A stretch of DNA of 36,950 bases from an uncultured Saprospirales bacterium (lineage in GTDB: Bacteria; Bacteroidota; Bacteroidia; Chitinophagales; Saprospiraceae): assembly GCA_913061325.1 (NCBI GenBank), contig CAJXUU010000015.1, positions 1 through 36,950 on the forward strand. The letters run 5' to 3'. Positions 1 through 9,010 of the stretch are shown in pieces. How positions within the stretch are numbered: position 1 is the stretch's first letter; each line of letters begins with the position of its first letter. The notes beneath the pieces were generated by a model. The model was not told the DNA's origin. It saw nothing but the letters and a program-made list of their open reading frames with translations, and did no database searches. The position numbers and the translations under genes were made by a program.

Positions 1-47
1 GAGATTTCTGCCTGTCTCGTGGGCTCGGAGATGTGTATAAGAGACAG
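1..47. other. Untrimmed Nextera P7/i7 adapter (artefact)
   Basis: This is not genomic DNA. Bases 14-47 match the Nextera read-2 transposase adapter, ending in the mosaic-end bases GATGTGTATAAGAGACAG. Bases 1-5 (GAGAT) are the tail of the P7 primer, and bases 6-13 (TTCTGCCT) match the i7 index I recall as N703. Genomic sequence starts at about 48, so the window edge is a library-fragment end. Confidence 0.97.
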
Positions 48-1032
48 GGTTATCAGTGATATCTATATAATATTTATTTTTCTCATTTAGAAGCACCTTC
101 GTTTTGTTCTTTTTCGCATCCGTAAGGAATAGCGTCAAGTCATTCTGATGTCTATTCATTTTGAAAACCACTAATTTATTTTTATCCTTCGTCCACTTCA
201 CTCTTGGGATATAGATGTCATTTTCATCTCCAACGTCAACCTTATTTATTTCTTTGTTTTTGAGGCAGTAGATGTGTGCACTTACTTCAGCGTTCTTTTC
301 TCCTACTTTCGGATATTTGAATGTTTCATATTCAGGATACAAGTCGTTGTTATATTTTGTCATTGTAAATTCCTTCACAGCTGACTCATTAAATCTTATA
401 AAGGCGATTTTGGCTCCATCCGGTGACCAATAGAATGCCTTTGCAAAAGAAAACTCTTCTTCATATACCCAATCGGTAGACCCGTTGATGATTTTGTTTT
501 GCTCTCCGTCTTGAGTGATTTGCGTTATGTTTCCCGATTTCAAGTCTTTATAATACAAATCATTTTTATACGTAAATGCTACTTTCTCCGCTGTCGGGTC
601 AAATGTGGCATAACCAATCTTCCCTTCTTTGTCCCAAACGGCAGTTAATGCTTTCGTCTTAGTGTCGTACACATGAAATTTCGCTTTTGAGCTTCTTCTA
701 TAGATCTGTTGTGATTCACTTTTGATCATGATTTTTGACTCATCATCACTAAAAGTATATGATCCTACATTTCCTCCAAAACCCACTTTGTCTTTCAGGT
801 CCGCTCCAATCAATATATCACTTACAAACTCTCCTGTTGTTAAGTCGTATTTTTTAATCGTGTTCTCTTGTAGTCTTGTGTAGTGTTTACCATCTTTCAA
901 GAAGTTAAACCCTGGTACAGACTTTGCAAAAAAGGTATAGTTCTGCCACAAGTCTTCAGTGGTGATTTCTTTCTGAGAAAATGACGTGGTAGCCATTGTC
1001 ACAGCTATAAAAAGAAGAAGTAAGTATTTCAT
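48..1032 (-). CDS. Dipeptidyl peptidase IV-type serine peptidase, N-terminal part (cut by contig end)
   Basis: Reading the minus strand from ATG at 1032 gives about 328 residues with no stop before the adapter, so only the N-terminal half is present. Residues 1-20 form a signal peptide ending TSFSQ, implying export. The rest is a beta-propeller with several blade signatures (YWSPDGAKIAFIRF near 201-214). Residues 187-193 read DWVYEEE, the double-Glu segment that in DPP-IV (S9B) binds the substrate amino terminus. The catalytic alpha/beta-hydrolase domain (Ser-Asp-His) would lie beyond the cut. Known role of the family: removal of X-Pro or X-Ala dipeptides from peptides in the periplasm. Bacteroidota homologues are usually about 720 residues. 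It lies 147 bp downstream of the helicase gene on the same strand. The family call is firm; activity cannot be judged. Confidence 0.9.
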
Positions 1033-1179
1033 GTGTATCGTTTCTATAGTTAGAAGATTTTTCTGAGGCTAAAACTACAAAGTCAGACTGTGATTGTGGA
1101 CTTACCCTGGTTAAAATTATACTAACGTACAATTTTGGCCCTACAGTATCTGGTGTTTTTAAGAAAAGCCTTGTTCTTT

Positions 1180-3354
1180 TTAAGTTTTATCTTCGATGTA
1201 GCCCTTAGCAAATGCCCAATTACGTACCATGGTTAACTCCGAATATTCTAAAGAGTCAGGAAATATCTCTCTGATATCAGCTGATGACTTGTCAGGATTA
1301 TCTTGGATTGTTTTCCACACAGATTCTACCTTTTTCATATCCATGAATTTGGCAATATCAACTTTCCCAAACTTGATCCACTTACTCATATGTGTTTGTA
1401 TTGTCCCTAGTTTGAGACTTCTTAACTTACAGATTTCATCAAGCGTCTTACCTTCTTCCCACATTTCCAAGGTGATTTTTTGTGTTTCCCCTTTTTCCCT
1501 TTTGGGCTTTTCTTTTTTCTTATCAGGGTTAAACATGACAATTCTCCTGTGTTTAGGGTCTTCTGGATGCAGTTCAATATCTCTATACTGCAATGAATAA
1601 AGAGATTCTATATATTTCCACAAATGACTAATCAAGTCTTCTACTTCTCTAACATACTTCCTTGTGCGAGGTTTGATTTTGTATGCTCTTTTATGATCTT
1701 CCATGGTAATAATCATAAGGGTGTGCACCTCGTTTGTGAAATATTGAATTCCTTTTTGACACCTGTTGATAATTTGATCTTTACTGTCATCTTCTGATGC
1801 CATAAAACTATGTAGCTGTTTTTCGAAGCTATATGCAATTTTCTGCATCTCTAAGCCTTTCTTCTTTAAGGCTCTAATCGTTTTTATTACAGTCGTTTTC
1901 TCTGGTAATTCACTGGCTCTGACCGTTTCTTCCCAAGCCTCTAGGTGATCGTTTATCTTATTGAAGTCAAACGAACGTCGGAGTTTCTTATCTTCAAATT
2001 CATTCTTAGCTTTTACCAACAGTTCTTCAGCATTCTCTGGTATAGTGGAAAGGTGATAATAGTTTTTCACCCTAGAATCTACTATGATGTTAGCAGCTTT
2101 TATCATCGATGATAATGTCAATCCCTCTAGCGACCGACATCTACTCAATGCAACATATAATTGTCCTGGGGCAAATGTATCTTCAAGATCCACTATTGCT
2201 TTATCAAAAGTCAAGCCCTGACTTTTGTGTACTGTTACTGCCCACGCTAATTTCAATGGATATTGCTCAAATGACCCTACTTCCTCAGGTTCTATCTCTC
2301 CACTTGCCTCATTGAGCTTATATCTCGTGTTTTTCCATTGTATTGGTTCTACGAGTATAGTTTCATGGTCTCCTTTACAGAATACTTTTACACCTTCATC
2401 AGTCTTTCCTTGTACAACACCTATTTTTCCATTGAAATAGGTTCCGTCCTGATGATTCCTTAGAAACATCACCTGTGCTCCTTTTTTCAAAATGATCTTT
2501 TCGTTCGTCGGATAAGATGATTCGTTGAATTGGCCCTTTACTTTTGCTTCTAGCTCAAATTTATGAGAGTCTAGTCGACTCAGTTCTGTCTGATTAATCG
2601 CATCGGCTTTTCGATTGTGAGTCGTAAGTGTAATTGTCTCTGCCGCTTCAAATTTATGATTGAAATTTTCATTTAGACGAGTAATATCTCCTTCATTTTT
2701 CACACCATTTCTTATATTATTTAAGATCTGAATAAAGGTTTCGTCTTGCTGTCTGTATATTTTATTGAGTTCGAATGTAAGTGCATTTGAATATTGCCAG
2801 GCAATGCTAGAAAAGAAAAAAGGTGTCTCATAATACTTGTTGAGCGTTGGCCATACATAGTCTTTTACAACAGGTGCCAATTGATACAAATCACCTATTA
2901 CCAATAATTGCACTCCACCAAAAGGTTCTTGGTTTCGGCGCATTCTTCTAAGGGTATAATCTATCGCATCTAGTAAGTCTGCACGAACCATACTGATCTC
3001 ATCTATGATCAGTAGTTCTAATTCTTGGAATAATCGCTTTCTTTCTTTTCTTATTTTTTGGATGTTTACCAATGACGACCTATTCACAAATAACTCCTGG
3101 TCTACAATTTCGTTATTAGGTGTGAATGACTTGGTCGGCAACTGAAACATTGAATGAATCGTCATTCCACCCGCATTGATCGCCGCTACACCCGTGGGAG
3201 CAACAACTGCAGTGTTTTTATGGGTCTTATCAAGTATACTCTGAAGCAATGTAGTTTTTCCTGTTCCTGCTTTACCTGTCAGAAATACAGTTCTATCCGT
3301 ATAAAGGATAAATTTTTCTGCGAGTTCTCTTTCTATATTTTGTTCTTGCTGCAT
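1180..3354 (-). CDS. PIF1-like / RecD-like superfamily 1 DNA helicase with C-terminal HTH domain
   Basis: A 724-residue cytoplasmic ATP-dependent DNA helicase of the bacterial PIF1 type. Walker A is GKAGTGKTT at residues 27-35, followed by the VVAPTGVAAINAGG motif. Walker B is LLIIDEISMV near 115-124. GDLYQLAPV is motif III. VHKSQGLTFDKA and YVALSRCRS near 380-405 are motifs V and VI. After the motor come a charged linker (KKKEKPKREKGE) and a C-terminal region starting TLEMWEEGKTLDEI that resembles the helix-turn-helix found at RecQ C-termini. Family knowledge: 5'-3' unwinding, including of G-quadruplexes and stalled forks. The exact role here is inferred. The start at 3354 places the first motif 27 residues in, as is normal. 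The gene stands alone, with dpp4 downstream. Confidence 0.93.
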   Translation of the reverse strand: MQQEQNIERELAEKFILYTDRTVFLTGKAGTGKTTLLQSILDKTHKNTAVVAPTGVAAINAGGMTIHSMFQLPTKSFTPNNEIVDQELFVNRSSLVNIQKIRKERKRLFQELELLIIDEISMVRADLLDAIDYTLRRMRRNQEPFGGVQLLVIGDLYQLAPVVKDYVWPTLNKYYETPFFFSSIAWQYSNALTFELNKIYRQQDETFIQILNNIRNGVKNEGDITRLNENFNHKFEAAETITLTTHNRKADAINQTELSRLDSHKFELEAKVKGQFNESSYPTNEKIILKKGAQVMFLRNHQDGTYFNGKIGVVQGKTDEGVKVFCKGDHETILVEPIQWKNTRYKLNEASGEIEPEEVGSFEQYPLKLAWAVTVHKSQGLTFDKAIVDLEDTFAPGQLYVALSRCRSLEGLTLSSMIKAANIIVDSRVKNYYHLSTIPENAEELLVKAKNEFEDKKLRRSFDFNKINDHLEAWEETVRASELPEKTTVIKTIRALKKKGLEMQKIAYSFEKQLHSFMASEDDSKDQIINRCQKGIQYFTNEVHTLMIITMEDHKRAYKIKPRTRKYVREVEDLISHLWKYIESLYSLQYRDIELHPEDPKHRRIVMFNPDKKKEKPKREKGETQKITLEMWEEGKTLDEICKLRSLKLGTIQTHMSKWIKFGKVDIAKFMDMKKVESVWKTIQDNPDKSSADIREIFPDSLEYSELTMVRNWAFAKGYIEDKT

Positions 3355-3448
3355 TAGGTTGGCAAGGTATTAAGATTAGATAAGATGTTCAAGTTTTGGA
3401 GCATATTGGTTGATCGTGTTGTATTGGTTATAAAGGGCTTTGAGCTCG

Positions 3449-3544
3449 CTATTTACTCTTTCTTTTATCAATTATCCATAAAGTGATTCCAAATATTAAA
3501 CTAGAAATACTAATTACTATATAAAAGAAAATGTGGTCGTTCAT
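3449..3544 (-). CDS. Possible 31-aa single-pass membrane protein
   Basis: A short minus-strand frame starts at ATG 3544 and ends with TAG at 3449-3451. It begins MNDHIFFYIVISIS, has one hydrophobic segment of about 20 residues and ends in a basic tail (DKRKSK), the usual inside-positive layout of a tiny membrane protein. It sits between the pif1 start and the transposase remnant. No family is recognised. AT-rich DNA can produce such frames by chance, so this is tentative. Confidence 0.3.
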   Translation of the reverse strand: MNDHIFFYIVISISSLIFGITLWIIDKRKSK

Positions 3545-3641
3545 ATGGGAAAGATAATTATAATAACATCAAGTAGAAACAATGTTATTGTACAAGTTAC
3601 CTTAAAATTGCATTTCAAATTTAAAATTTTCTGTTTAAAAT

Positions 3642-4142
3642 CTAAAGGATTCTGTTTAAAATATTTGGATCCAATTCGAACCATTTCTTTAATTCTCTTC
3701 TATATCTTCTGCAAAGATTATAGTGTATGAGAAAATTAATTAAATCATGATCCATCTCTTCTAGAGACCTATATGTAGTTTTTTTGATTGTACTTTTTTT
3801 GATAATGTCATTTGCCTTTTCTACCATTCCATTTGTTTGTGGTGTGAATGATTTTGTACAACGGTGATCAATATTATTTTCTTGACAAACAAGGTCAAAT
3901 TTACTTTTCTTTTTACATGGCTCTCCTTTTATCGACTTCAATAGTCTATTCGTAAATTCAAGTCCATTGTCTGTTAAAGAATGGGTGATGTAGATTGAAA
4001 AAAGTCTATACCCGTCCTTAAAGAAGTCTTCTGAATTGCTGGCCGCATTAGCATCGTATACTTTGAAGTCCCGTGTCCTTGAAGCTCTATCTATGGCAAC
4101 AAATAATCAGTTATTGATATGCTAGATATGCTTAATTTGATG
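3642..4142 (-). pseudogene. Decayed IS481-type transposase (DDE integrase core fragment)
   Basis: The minus strand encodes the C-terminal two thirds of an integrase-core transposase. It reads LFVAIDRAS, then the second catalytic Asp in LTDNGLEFTNRL, then the catalytic Glu in FTPQTNGMVEKAN, and ends NILNRIL. This order and wording match IS481-family enzymes. The frame continues upstream of LFVAID only through two stops (TGA at 4107-4109, TAG at 4122-4124). There the segment HQIKHI.HINN resembles the family's first-Asp strand but lacks the Asp. No start codon or N-terminal HTH is visible, and no convincing terminal inverted repeats were found. It is therefore an inactive remnant. The stretch from TTG 3941 is still open, but it is not a gene of its own. 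Confidence 0.88.
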
Positions 4143-4179
4143 TTTGGTCGAGGACTAAGACAATCCTAGGTCCGTAATC

Positions 4180-4337
4180 TATCCCACTTGTTTTTCTGCG
4201 AAAAGCCTTGCTATAGTAGATGCCTTAGAACGCGTTTTTCTACGAAAAGCCACGCTTTATCCCGCATGTTTTTTCTGTGAAAAAGCCTTGCTACTATAGA
4301 TTCCTTGTCGCGCGTTTTTCTACAAAAATCCACGCTA
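4180..4337. repeat. Two tandem copies of a 78-80-bp repeat
   Basis: Copy 1 (4180-4257) and copy 2 (4258-4337) each run from TATCCC through a TTTTTCTG-type element and AAAGCCTTGCTA to CGCGTTTTTCTA and CCACGCT. Each copy is internally two-part: a GTTTTTCT(G/A)(C/T)GAAAAGCC core occurs twice per copy, about 39 bp apart, giving four half-units. The copies differ by scattered substitutions and single-base gaps. They lie between the transposase remnant and a terminator hairpin. No coding capacity is evident. Confidence 0.8.
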
Positions 4338-4343
4338 AAATGC

Positions 4344-4380
4344 GAAAAGCCCGAGTTTGCTGTCAAACTCAGGCTCTTTC
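4344..4380. terminator. Bidirectional terminator-like hairpin
   Basis: GAAAAGCCCGAGTTTG, a four-base loop CTGT, then CAAACTCAGGCTCTTTC form a stem of about 13 bp with one small bulge, flanked by A-rich and T-rich arms. Shape and flanks fit a Rho-independent terminator usable on either strand. On the minus strand it could end transcription arriving from thrS (4785) before the repeat and IS scar. The rest of 4381-4784 shows no gene and no clear structure. Confidence 0.65.
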
Positions 4381-4784
4381 GACTAAGGTCTCAAAATAAG
4401 AAAACTACTTCTTTTGTAAGATTACCTTACTATATTTTGATCTTTCCAACAAGAGTGGAAAGAATTAATTATCAAGTAAATATGTGTAGGAACGTGTAAC
4501 AAGGAAGGTTTAATACATTACGTATCGGGATGTATACTTCTACCTTGGGACACCACAAAGTTAGTATACTTTGTTATTTATCCAAACAATATCTATAACG
4601 TTTTAAAGATATATTAGTTTCATTAATATATAAATAAATCAAATTTCTATGTCCTTTGTGGTCAAGTAGTTGCACTTTTGGCTACTGCAATAATCGAAAA
4701 TTTAAATCAATTATTCTATGTTATAATCTACTTACTTCTTCTCTAGCTATATGTATTCAAAGACTATACCAAAAACCTTGTTTT

Positions 4785-6704
4785 TTACAATAATCCATTG
4801 AAATAATTAGCGAATTCTTCAATAGTCATACTCCCCAGATCTCCTTCTCCCTGTTTACGCACGCTTACATTATTGGCTTCTTTTTCATTGTCTCCAATAA
4901 TCAGCATAAAAGGAATCTTTTTCAATTCAGTATCACGAATCTTTCTTCCTATTCCTTCGCTTCTATCATCTACTATTCCTCTGATGTCGAACTTTGCTAG
5001 TTCAGCTTTTATTTCTTCTGCATAATCATTCAGTCTATCTGCAATAGGTAAGATTGCAAATTGATCTGGCGCCAACCATAATGGAAATTTCCCACCTGTG
5101 TGCTCGATTAAGATAGATATGAATCTTTCCAAAGATCCGAATGGAGCTCTATGGATCATTACAGGTCTGTGGGGTGCGTTATCTGACCCAGTGTATTCTA
5201 GTTCGAATCTATCCGGAAGGTTATAATCTACTTGGATCGTACCCAACTGCCACGATCTTCCCAGTGCATCTTTTATCATAAAGTCCAACTTCGGACCATA
5301 GAATGCCGCTTCACCCTCTACTTGTGTTGTCACTAGGTCCACTTCTGCGGTAGCTTCAATTATAGCAGATTGTGCCGCTTCCCAATTTGCATCTGTCCCG
5401 ATATATTTCTCACTGTTATTAGGGTCTCTTAATGAAATCTGAGCAGTATAATCATCAAAACCCATCTTCTCAAGTACCGTTGTCGTAAGATCCAACACAT
5501 TTAAAAATTCTGCCTTCAACTGATCCTCCGTACAGAATATATGTGCATCATCTTGTGTAAATCCTCTTACTCTACTCAATCCGTGCAACTCACCACTCTG
5601 CTCATATCTATATACTGTACCGAATTCTGCAAGCCTAATGGGTAGATCTTTGTAAGAATGAGGTCTATGAGCAAATATCTCACAGTGGTGTGGACAGTTC
5701 ATTGGTTTCAATAGAAATTCTTCTCCCTCTCTTGGTGTCTTTATGGGTTGAAAACTATCCTCTCCGTATTTTTCATAGTGTCCAGATGTCTCATACAAGT
5801 GTTTATGCCCAATATGAGGTGTAATCACCATCTGGTACCCTCTTTTTTCTTGTTCTTCTTTTAGAAAATTTTCTAATCTAGTTCTGAGTTGGGTCCCTTT
5901 TGGAAGCCACATCGGTAGCCCTGACCCTACTTTCTCAGAAAACATAAATAACTCAAGCTCTGCGCCTAGTTTTCTATGGTCTCTTTTCTTGGCCTCTTCT
6001 AGTAATTCTAAATATTCGGTAAGTTCTTTCGCCTTTGGAAAAGTAATGCCATAGATTCTAGTCATTTGTTGTCTTGTCTCATCTCCTCTCCAGTATGCAC
6101 CTGCAAGGCTCATAAGCTTTACGGCTTTGATAGGTGCAGTATTTGGAATATGGGGTCCTCTACATAGATCTGTAAAATTTCCTTGAGTATAGAATGTGAT
6201 AGTTCCATCATCTAGGCCATCGATTAATTCTAGCTTGTACTCATCTCCTTTTTCTGTGAAGTATTTGATAGCATCCGCTTTAGATACATCCTTTCGAATG
6301 TATTCCGATTTAGTTCGGGCGAGTTCTTTCATCTTTTCCTCGATCTTAGGAAGGTCTGCAGGAGTAAACGTATAGTCTCCAGCATCTACATCGTAATAAA
6401 ATCCTTTATCTATTGCGGGACCAATTCCAAGCTTAATGCCAGGGTAAAGTGCTTCTAAGGCTTCTGCCATTAAATGTGCTGACGAATGCCAAAATGTCGT
6501 TTGGCCTTCCGAGTCTCTCCATGTATGTAAAGTTAAGGTGGCATCTTCATTTATAGGTCGTTTCGCATCCCATACTTCGCCATTTATGGTGGCAGACAAT
6601 ACGTTTCTAGCTAATCCTTCGCTTATCGACAAAGCTACATCCATTGCCGAAGTACCTTTTTGGTACTCTCTTACTGAGCCATCTGGTAGAGTGATTTTCA
6701 TCAT
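4785..6704 (-). CDS. thrS: Threonyl-tRNA synthetase
   Basis: Class II aminoacyl-tRNA synthetase charging tRNA-Thr in the cytoplasm. From ATG 6704 it is 639 residues, typical for the family. The order is an N-terminal TGS domain ([20 protein letters not shown]), the editing domain with [11 protein letters not shown], then the catalytic core with the zinc and motif residues [22 protein letters not shown] and [13 protein letters not shown]. Motif 3 is near [14 protein letters not shown], and an anticodon-binding domain closes the protein. The frame stays open upstream to 6755 and includes a second ATG at 6746 (METNTYRNF...), which belongs to the first leader repeat. I prefer 6704 because the TGS domain begins there, but an extended form of 653 residues is possible. 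The leader holds three 89-bp repeats that may regulate the gene. Terminates with TAA. Confidence 0.98.
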   Translation of the reverse strand: MMKITLPDGSVREYQKGTSAMDVALSISEGLARNVLSATINGEVWDAKRPINEDATLTLHTWRDSEGQTTFWHSSAHLMAEALEALYPGIKLGIGPAIDKGFYYDVDAGDYTFTPADLPKIEEKMKELARTKSEYIRKDVSKADAIKYFTEKGDEYKLELIDGLDDGTITFYTQGNFTDLCRGPHIPNTAPIKAVKLMSLAGAYWRGDETRQQMTRIYGITFPKAKELTEYLELLEEAKKRDHRKLGAELELFMFSEKVGSGLPMWLPKGTQLRTRLENFLKEEQEKRGYQMVITPHIGHKHLYETSGHYEKYGEDSFQPIKTPREGEEFLLKPMNCPHHCEIFAHRPHSYKDLPIRLAEFGTVYRYEQSGELHGLSRVRGFTQDDAHIFCTEDQLKAEFLNVLDLTTTVLEKMGFDDYTAQISLRDPNNSEKYIGTDANWEAAQSAIIEATAEVDLVTTQVEGEAAFYGPKLDFMIKDALGRSWQLGTIQVDYNLPDRFELEYTGSDNAPHRPVMIHRAPFGSLERFISILIEHTGGKFPLWLAPDQFAILPIADRLNDYAEEIKAELAKFDIRGIVDDRSEGIGRKIRDTELKKIPFMLIIGDNEKEANNVSVRKQGEGDLGSMTIEEFANYFNGLL

Positions 6705-6720
6705 AATTTTTACACTTATA

Positions 6721-6988
6721 AAGTTTCTGTAGGTATTAGTTTCCATTGTAAGCAATCCTCTTTTTACAGAACTTTCACTTGGTGGCCTTTGACTAATACG
6801 TACATTAAAAAGTTTCTGTAAGTAGTTGTTTCCATTGTAAGTAATCGTCTTTTTACAGAACTTTCACTTGATGGTCTTTGACTAATACGTACATTAAAAA
6901 GCTTCTGTAGGTAGTAGTTTTACATTTTAAGCAATCCTCTTTTTACAGAACTTTCACTTGGTGGCCTTTGACTAATACATACATTAAA
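6721..6988 (-). repeat. Three tandem 89/89/90-bp repeats in the thrS leader
   Basis: Units start at 6721, 6810 and 6899 (plus coordinates), are highly similar, and are followed by the start of a fourth (AAGTTAGCC at 6989). Read as thrS mRNA, each unit contains the arms AAAGTTCTGTA and TACAGAA(A/G)C(T)TT, able to pair across a loop of about 30 nt that holds an ATG. In the middle unit this ATG (6835) opens a 23-codon [12 protein letters not shown]..., with three consecutive Thr codons, stopping at 6764. In the unit next to thrS the same ATG (6746) is in frame with thrS. In the distal unit it is followed at once by TAA. The repeats lie between a candidate promoter and thrS, so they should be transcribed. 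An attenuator or translational-control role is inference. Confidence 0.85.
6764..6835 (-). CDS. Putative 23-aa Thr-rich leader peptide upstream of thrS
   Basis: ATG 6835 to TAA 6764-6766 reads METTTYRNF and continues to VKVL. Codons 3-5 are ACA ACT ACT. The last codons and the stop (GTTCTGTAA) form the 5' arm of the predicted hairpin whose loop contains the next ATG (6746). A ribosome finishing this ORF would therefore open that hairpin. The run of codons cognate to the downstream synthetase is suggestive of a leader peptide. The alternative is that the ORF is only a by-product of tandem duplication of the thrS 5' end. Confidence 0.35.
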   Translation of the reverse strand: METTTYRNFLMYVLVKGHQVKVL

Positions 6989-6999
6989 AAGTTAGCCTG

Positions 7000-7007
7000 C
7001 AAATGTA
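7000..7007 (-). promoter_or_regulatory. Candidate Bacteroidota -7 box for thrS
   Basis: On the minus strand the bases read TACATTTG, a full match to TAnnTTTG. Transcription would start a few bases downstream, around 6993, just before the first repeat, giving a leader of about 290 nt. No convincing -33 TTG was found at the expected distance. Confidence 0.4.
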
Positions 7008-7197
7008 AGAAAGATATGATTAATAAGGAGTGAAGGTGGGGGTAATTGGCAATAGTATGTTTATTTTTTTTTAGAATAATAAATTTTTTAACGATACATC
7101 AACCTCAATTTATGATTGAATGTAGAATAGTTCAATAATAATTCGTCGTTTGAACCACATCATTTCTAAAAATAAGCTAGGAATCCCCGCTATTTTA

Positions 7198-7205
7198 TAT
7201 TTTTG
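7198..7205 (+). promoter_or_regulatory. Candidate -7 box for the 7225-8943 gene pair
   Basis: TATTTTTG matches TAnnTTTG and ends 19 bases before the ATG at 7225. The remaining intergenic stretch (7008-7197) shows no gene. No clear -33 element was identified. Confidence 0.45.
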
Positions 7206-7224
7206 CACTTGATTTAAAAAATAG

Positions 7225-7695
7225 ATGGTAACAGAAGCAACAATAGAAGAAGTTTTAGAATCCTATGTAAACGATAGAGAAGAATACGAGAAATCTCTTT
7301 CTGATTTAATGGACCAGCAGCCTCCGCTTCTGGCTTTTCTAGCTCAAGAAAGTAATGATGTTCTGACTGAAGAAGAAAAAGATGTATTGTGGTATATCAT
7401 CTTAATAATAATTACATCTTCAAGGCGGCATGGTATTTCTGTCGGTGAACTATCAGATGTAGATTTAGGCAATAATGAAGAGTCTAACTGGGAAATCCTG
7501 CAGCAACAACCAAAGGGTTCATTTAGAGAGAAGATTACACATTTTTTTGAGGCTTACGAGCAAGAGGATTTATTGGCTTTTGTAGAAGACACACTAGAAT
7601 TAGAGGATGATAGTCCTGTAACCTCTGTAGGTAGAGATGTTATTTTTATTTCTGCTAAGACTGTAATCGATTCTATTTTCAATTTTCAAAATTAA
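7225..7695 (+). CDS. Hypothetical acidic protein, 156 aa
   Basis: I do not recognise a family. The protein is soluble, Glu/Asp-rich and predicted helical (for example TEATIEEVLESYVNDREEYE), with one short hydrophobic stretch near residues 56-63 (YIILIIIT) that is probably a buried helix because no signal peptide or second segment accompanies it. Start ATG 7225 follows a candidate promoter closely. Only 6 bases separate its stop from the esterase-family lipoprotein, so the two are probably co-transcribed. Base composition resembles the neighbours. Its reality is supported by length, spacing and the promoter; its function is unknown. Confidence 0.8.
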   Translation: MVTEATIEEVLESYVNDREEYEKSLSDLMDQQPPLLAFLAQESNDVLTEEEKDVLWYIILIIITSSRRHGISVGELSDVDLGNNEESNWEILQQQPKGSFREKITHFFEAYEQEDLLAFVEDTLELEDDSPVTSVGRDVIFISAKTVIDSIFNFQN

Positions 7696-7701
7696 ACAGG
7701 A

Positions 7702-8943
7702 ATGAGAGTTTTCAATAGCCTTTTATTAATGGTATTATGTGTGTTGGTGATCTCTTGTAACACATCCAATCAATATAAAGAGAATCCATACAATGCTAAG
7801 AATCCAGATTTTTCTTTTCTTAAAGAAGCTTTGAAAGGCAAAAAGATCGTAGCGTTAGGAGAATCCTCTCATGGTTTTGGTGATTTACAGCTACTCAAGG
7901 GAAAGATGGTGCAATACCTACATGATGAACTTGACTATGATGTGTTAATTATGGAAGCTGGTTATGGAGATGCAAAGGTGTCTTGGGAAAATATGGAATA
8001 TTCAGATGAAGGTGTTGAAACAAAAGCTAACAGTCTTTTTAAATATTCTAGAAGTGAAGAATTTAATCCACTTTTTAAATTCATAAAGGATAAAAGTGAA
8101 ACAGATAATAAATTAGTCTTCTCAGGCTATGATACTCAGATATCTGGAAACGCCTTTTTGTTCAAGTTGACACAAATTATTAGTCTCGTAGAAATTAAGA
8201 TTATCCAAGATAGTATTCAATCTGGTCTAAAGTCTTTTCGTACTATGTATCAAGTAGGAGATAGTCTTGAAGCATTCCAATATCACAAAAATAAATTATT
8301 CGCTGGTATTGATCTAGCTATATCTGTCCTCGATGACAATATGGAAGAAATAATAGAAAAGGAGATCGCTACACAAAAAGAACTAAATATAGAACTTCAT
8401 GCTCTGGATTATCTCCGTCAATCTTCAGATTTCGAGTTAGGTGATGCATATACCGTTGGATTATCACTCAGAGATAGTTTGATGGCGCAAAATGTTATCA
8501 AACAAATAAAAACAGAGTACCCAGAAAAGAAAATAATTCTGTGGGGTCACAATGGACATATCGAACGATCATCCGGCGAAGGAGACAACATTAAATGGAT
8601 GGGTCATTTTCTATCTGAAGAGTTTGGTGATGACTATTATGCAATGGGTATGTATTGCAAAAAAGGGAACATCTTCGCTCACTGGAAAAAAACCAATCAG
8701 CCGTTTGATATAAATGAAGACGGTTTTATTGAAAAAACATTATTTGACAAAAATCAGAACGGCATTTTTGTAAATCTCCCAACCTATCAAGCAGATCGCA
8801 CAGAGTGGTATCACAATCAAATAAATGGATACGAACCAGAGGCCGGAGGAAAAGTTTCGTTCATTCCCTCAAAAAGGTTTGATGGCGTGCTCTTACTTCC
8901 GGAAACAAGTGTTCCAACTTTCATCACGAAGAGTTCTAGGTAA
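7702..8943 (+). CDS. Erythromycin esterase-family lipoprotein
   Basis: 413 residues. The N-terminus carries a lipoprotein signal peptide with lipobox VISC (Cys about residue 19), so the mature protein is probably membrane-anchored. The body matches the erythromycin esterase family (EreA/EreB, succinoglycan biosynthesis-related). It has VALGESSHGFGD with the conserved His, LIMEAGYGDAKV with the conserved Glu, and LWGHNGHI further on. Characterised members hydrolyse the macrolide lactone ring, but most chromosomal Bacteroidota members have no proven resistance role, so substrate and resistance are not inferred. The short hypothetical gene 6 bases upstream is likely in the same transcript. Ends TAA, followed by a palindromic region shared with the convergent MFS gene. 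Confidence 0.85.
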   Translation: MRVFNSLLLMVLCVLVISCNTSNQYKENPYNAKNPDFSFLKEALKGKKIVALGESSHGFGDLQLLKGKMVQYLHDELDYDVLIMEAGYGDAKVSWENMEYSDEGVETKANSLFKYSRSEEFNPLFKFIKDKSETDNKLVFSGYDTQISGNAFLFKLTQIISLVEIKIIQDSIQSGLKSFRTMYQVGDSLEAFQYHKNKLFAGIDLAISVLDDNMEEIIEKEIATQKELNIELHALDYLRQSSDFELGDAYTVGLSLRDSLMAQNVIKQIKTEYPEKKIILWGHNGHIERSSGEGDNIKWMGHFLSEEFGDDYYAMGMYCKKGNIFAHWKKTNQPFDINEDGFIEKTLFDKNQNGIFVNLPTYQADRTEWYHNQINGYEPEAGGKVSFIPSKRFDGVLLLPETSVPTFITKSSR

Positions 8944-9010
8944 GGAATAAAACATTAATAATGTTACATTCTTCTGCTTGTTCTGCTTGATGTTTTCCCC
9001 TTCTTCTTCG

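Noticed and set aside
3629-3662. Direct repeat of TCTGTTTAAAAT spaced 20 bp at the end of the transposase remnant.
   Set aside because: Too short and AT-rich to be called an IS end or attachment site without an intact copy for comparison.
6721-6988. CRISPR array reading of the 89-bp repeats.
   Set aside because: Units are directly tandem without spacers, only three copies, and no cas genes are present.
7702-8943. Macrolide resistance determinant.
   Set aside because: Family membership is clear, but no resistance phenotype follows from sequence, and neighbours show no resistance or mobile context.
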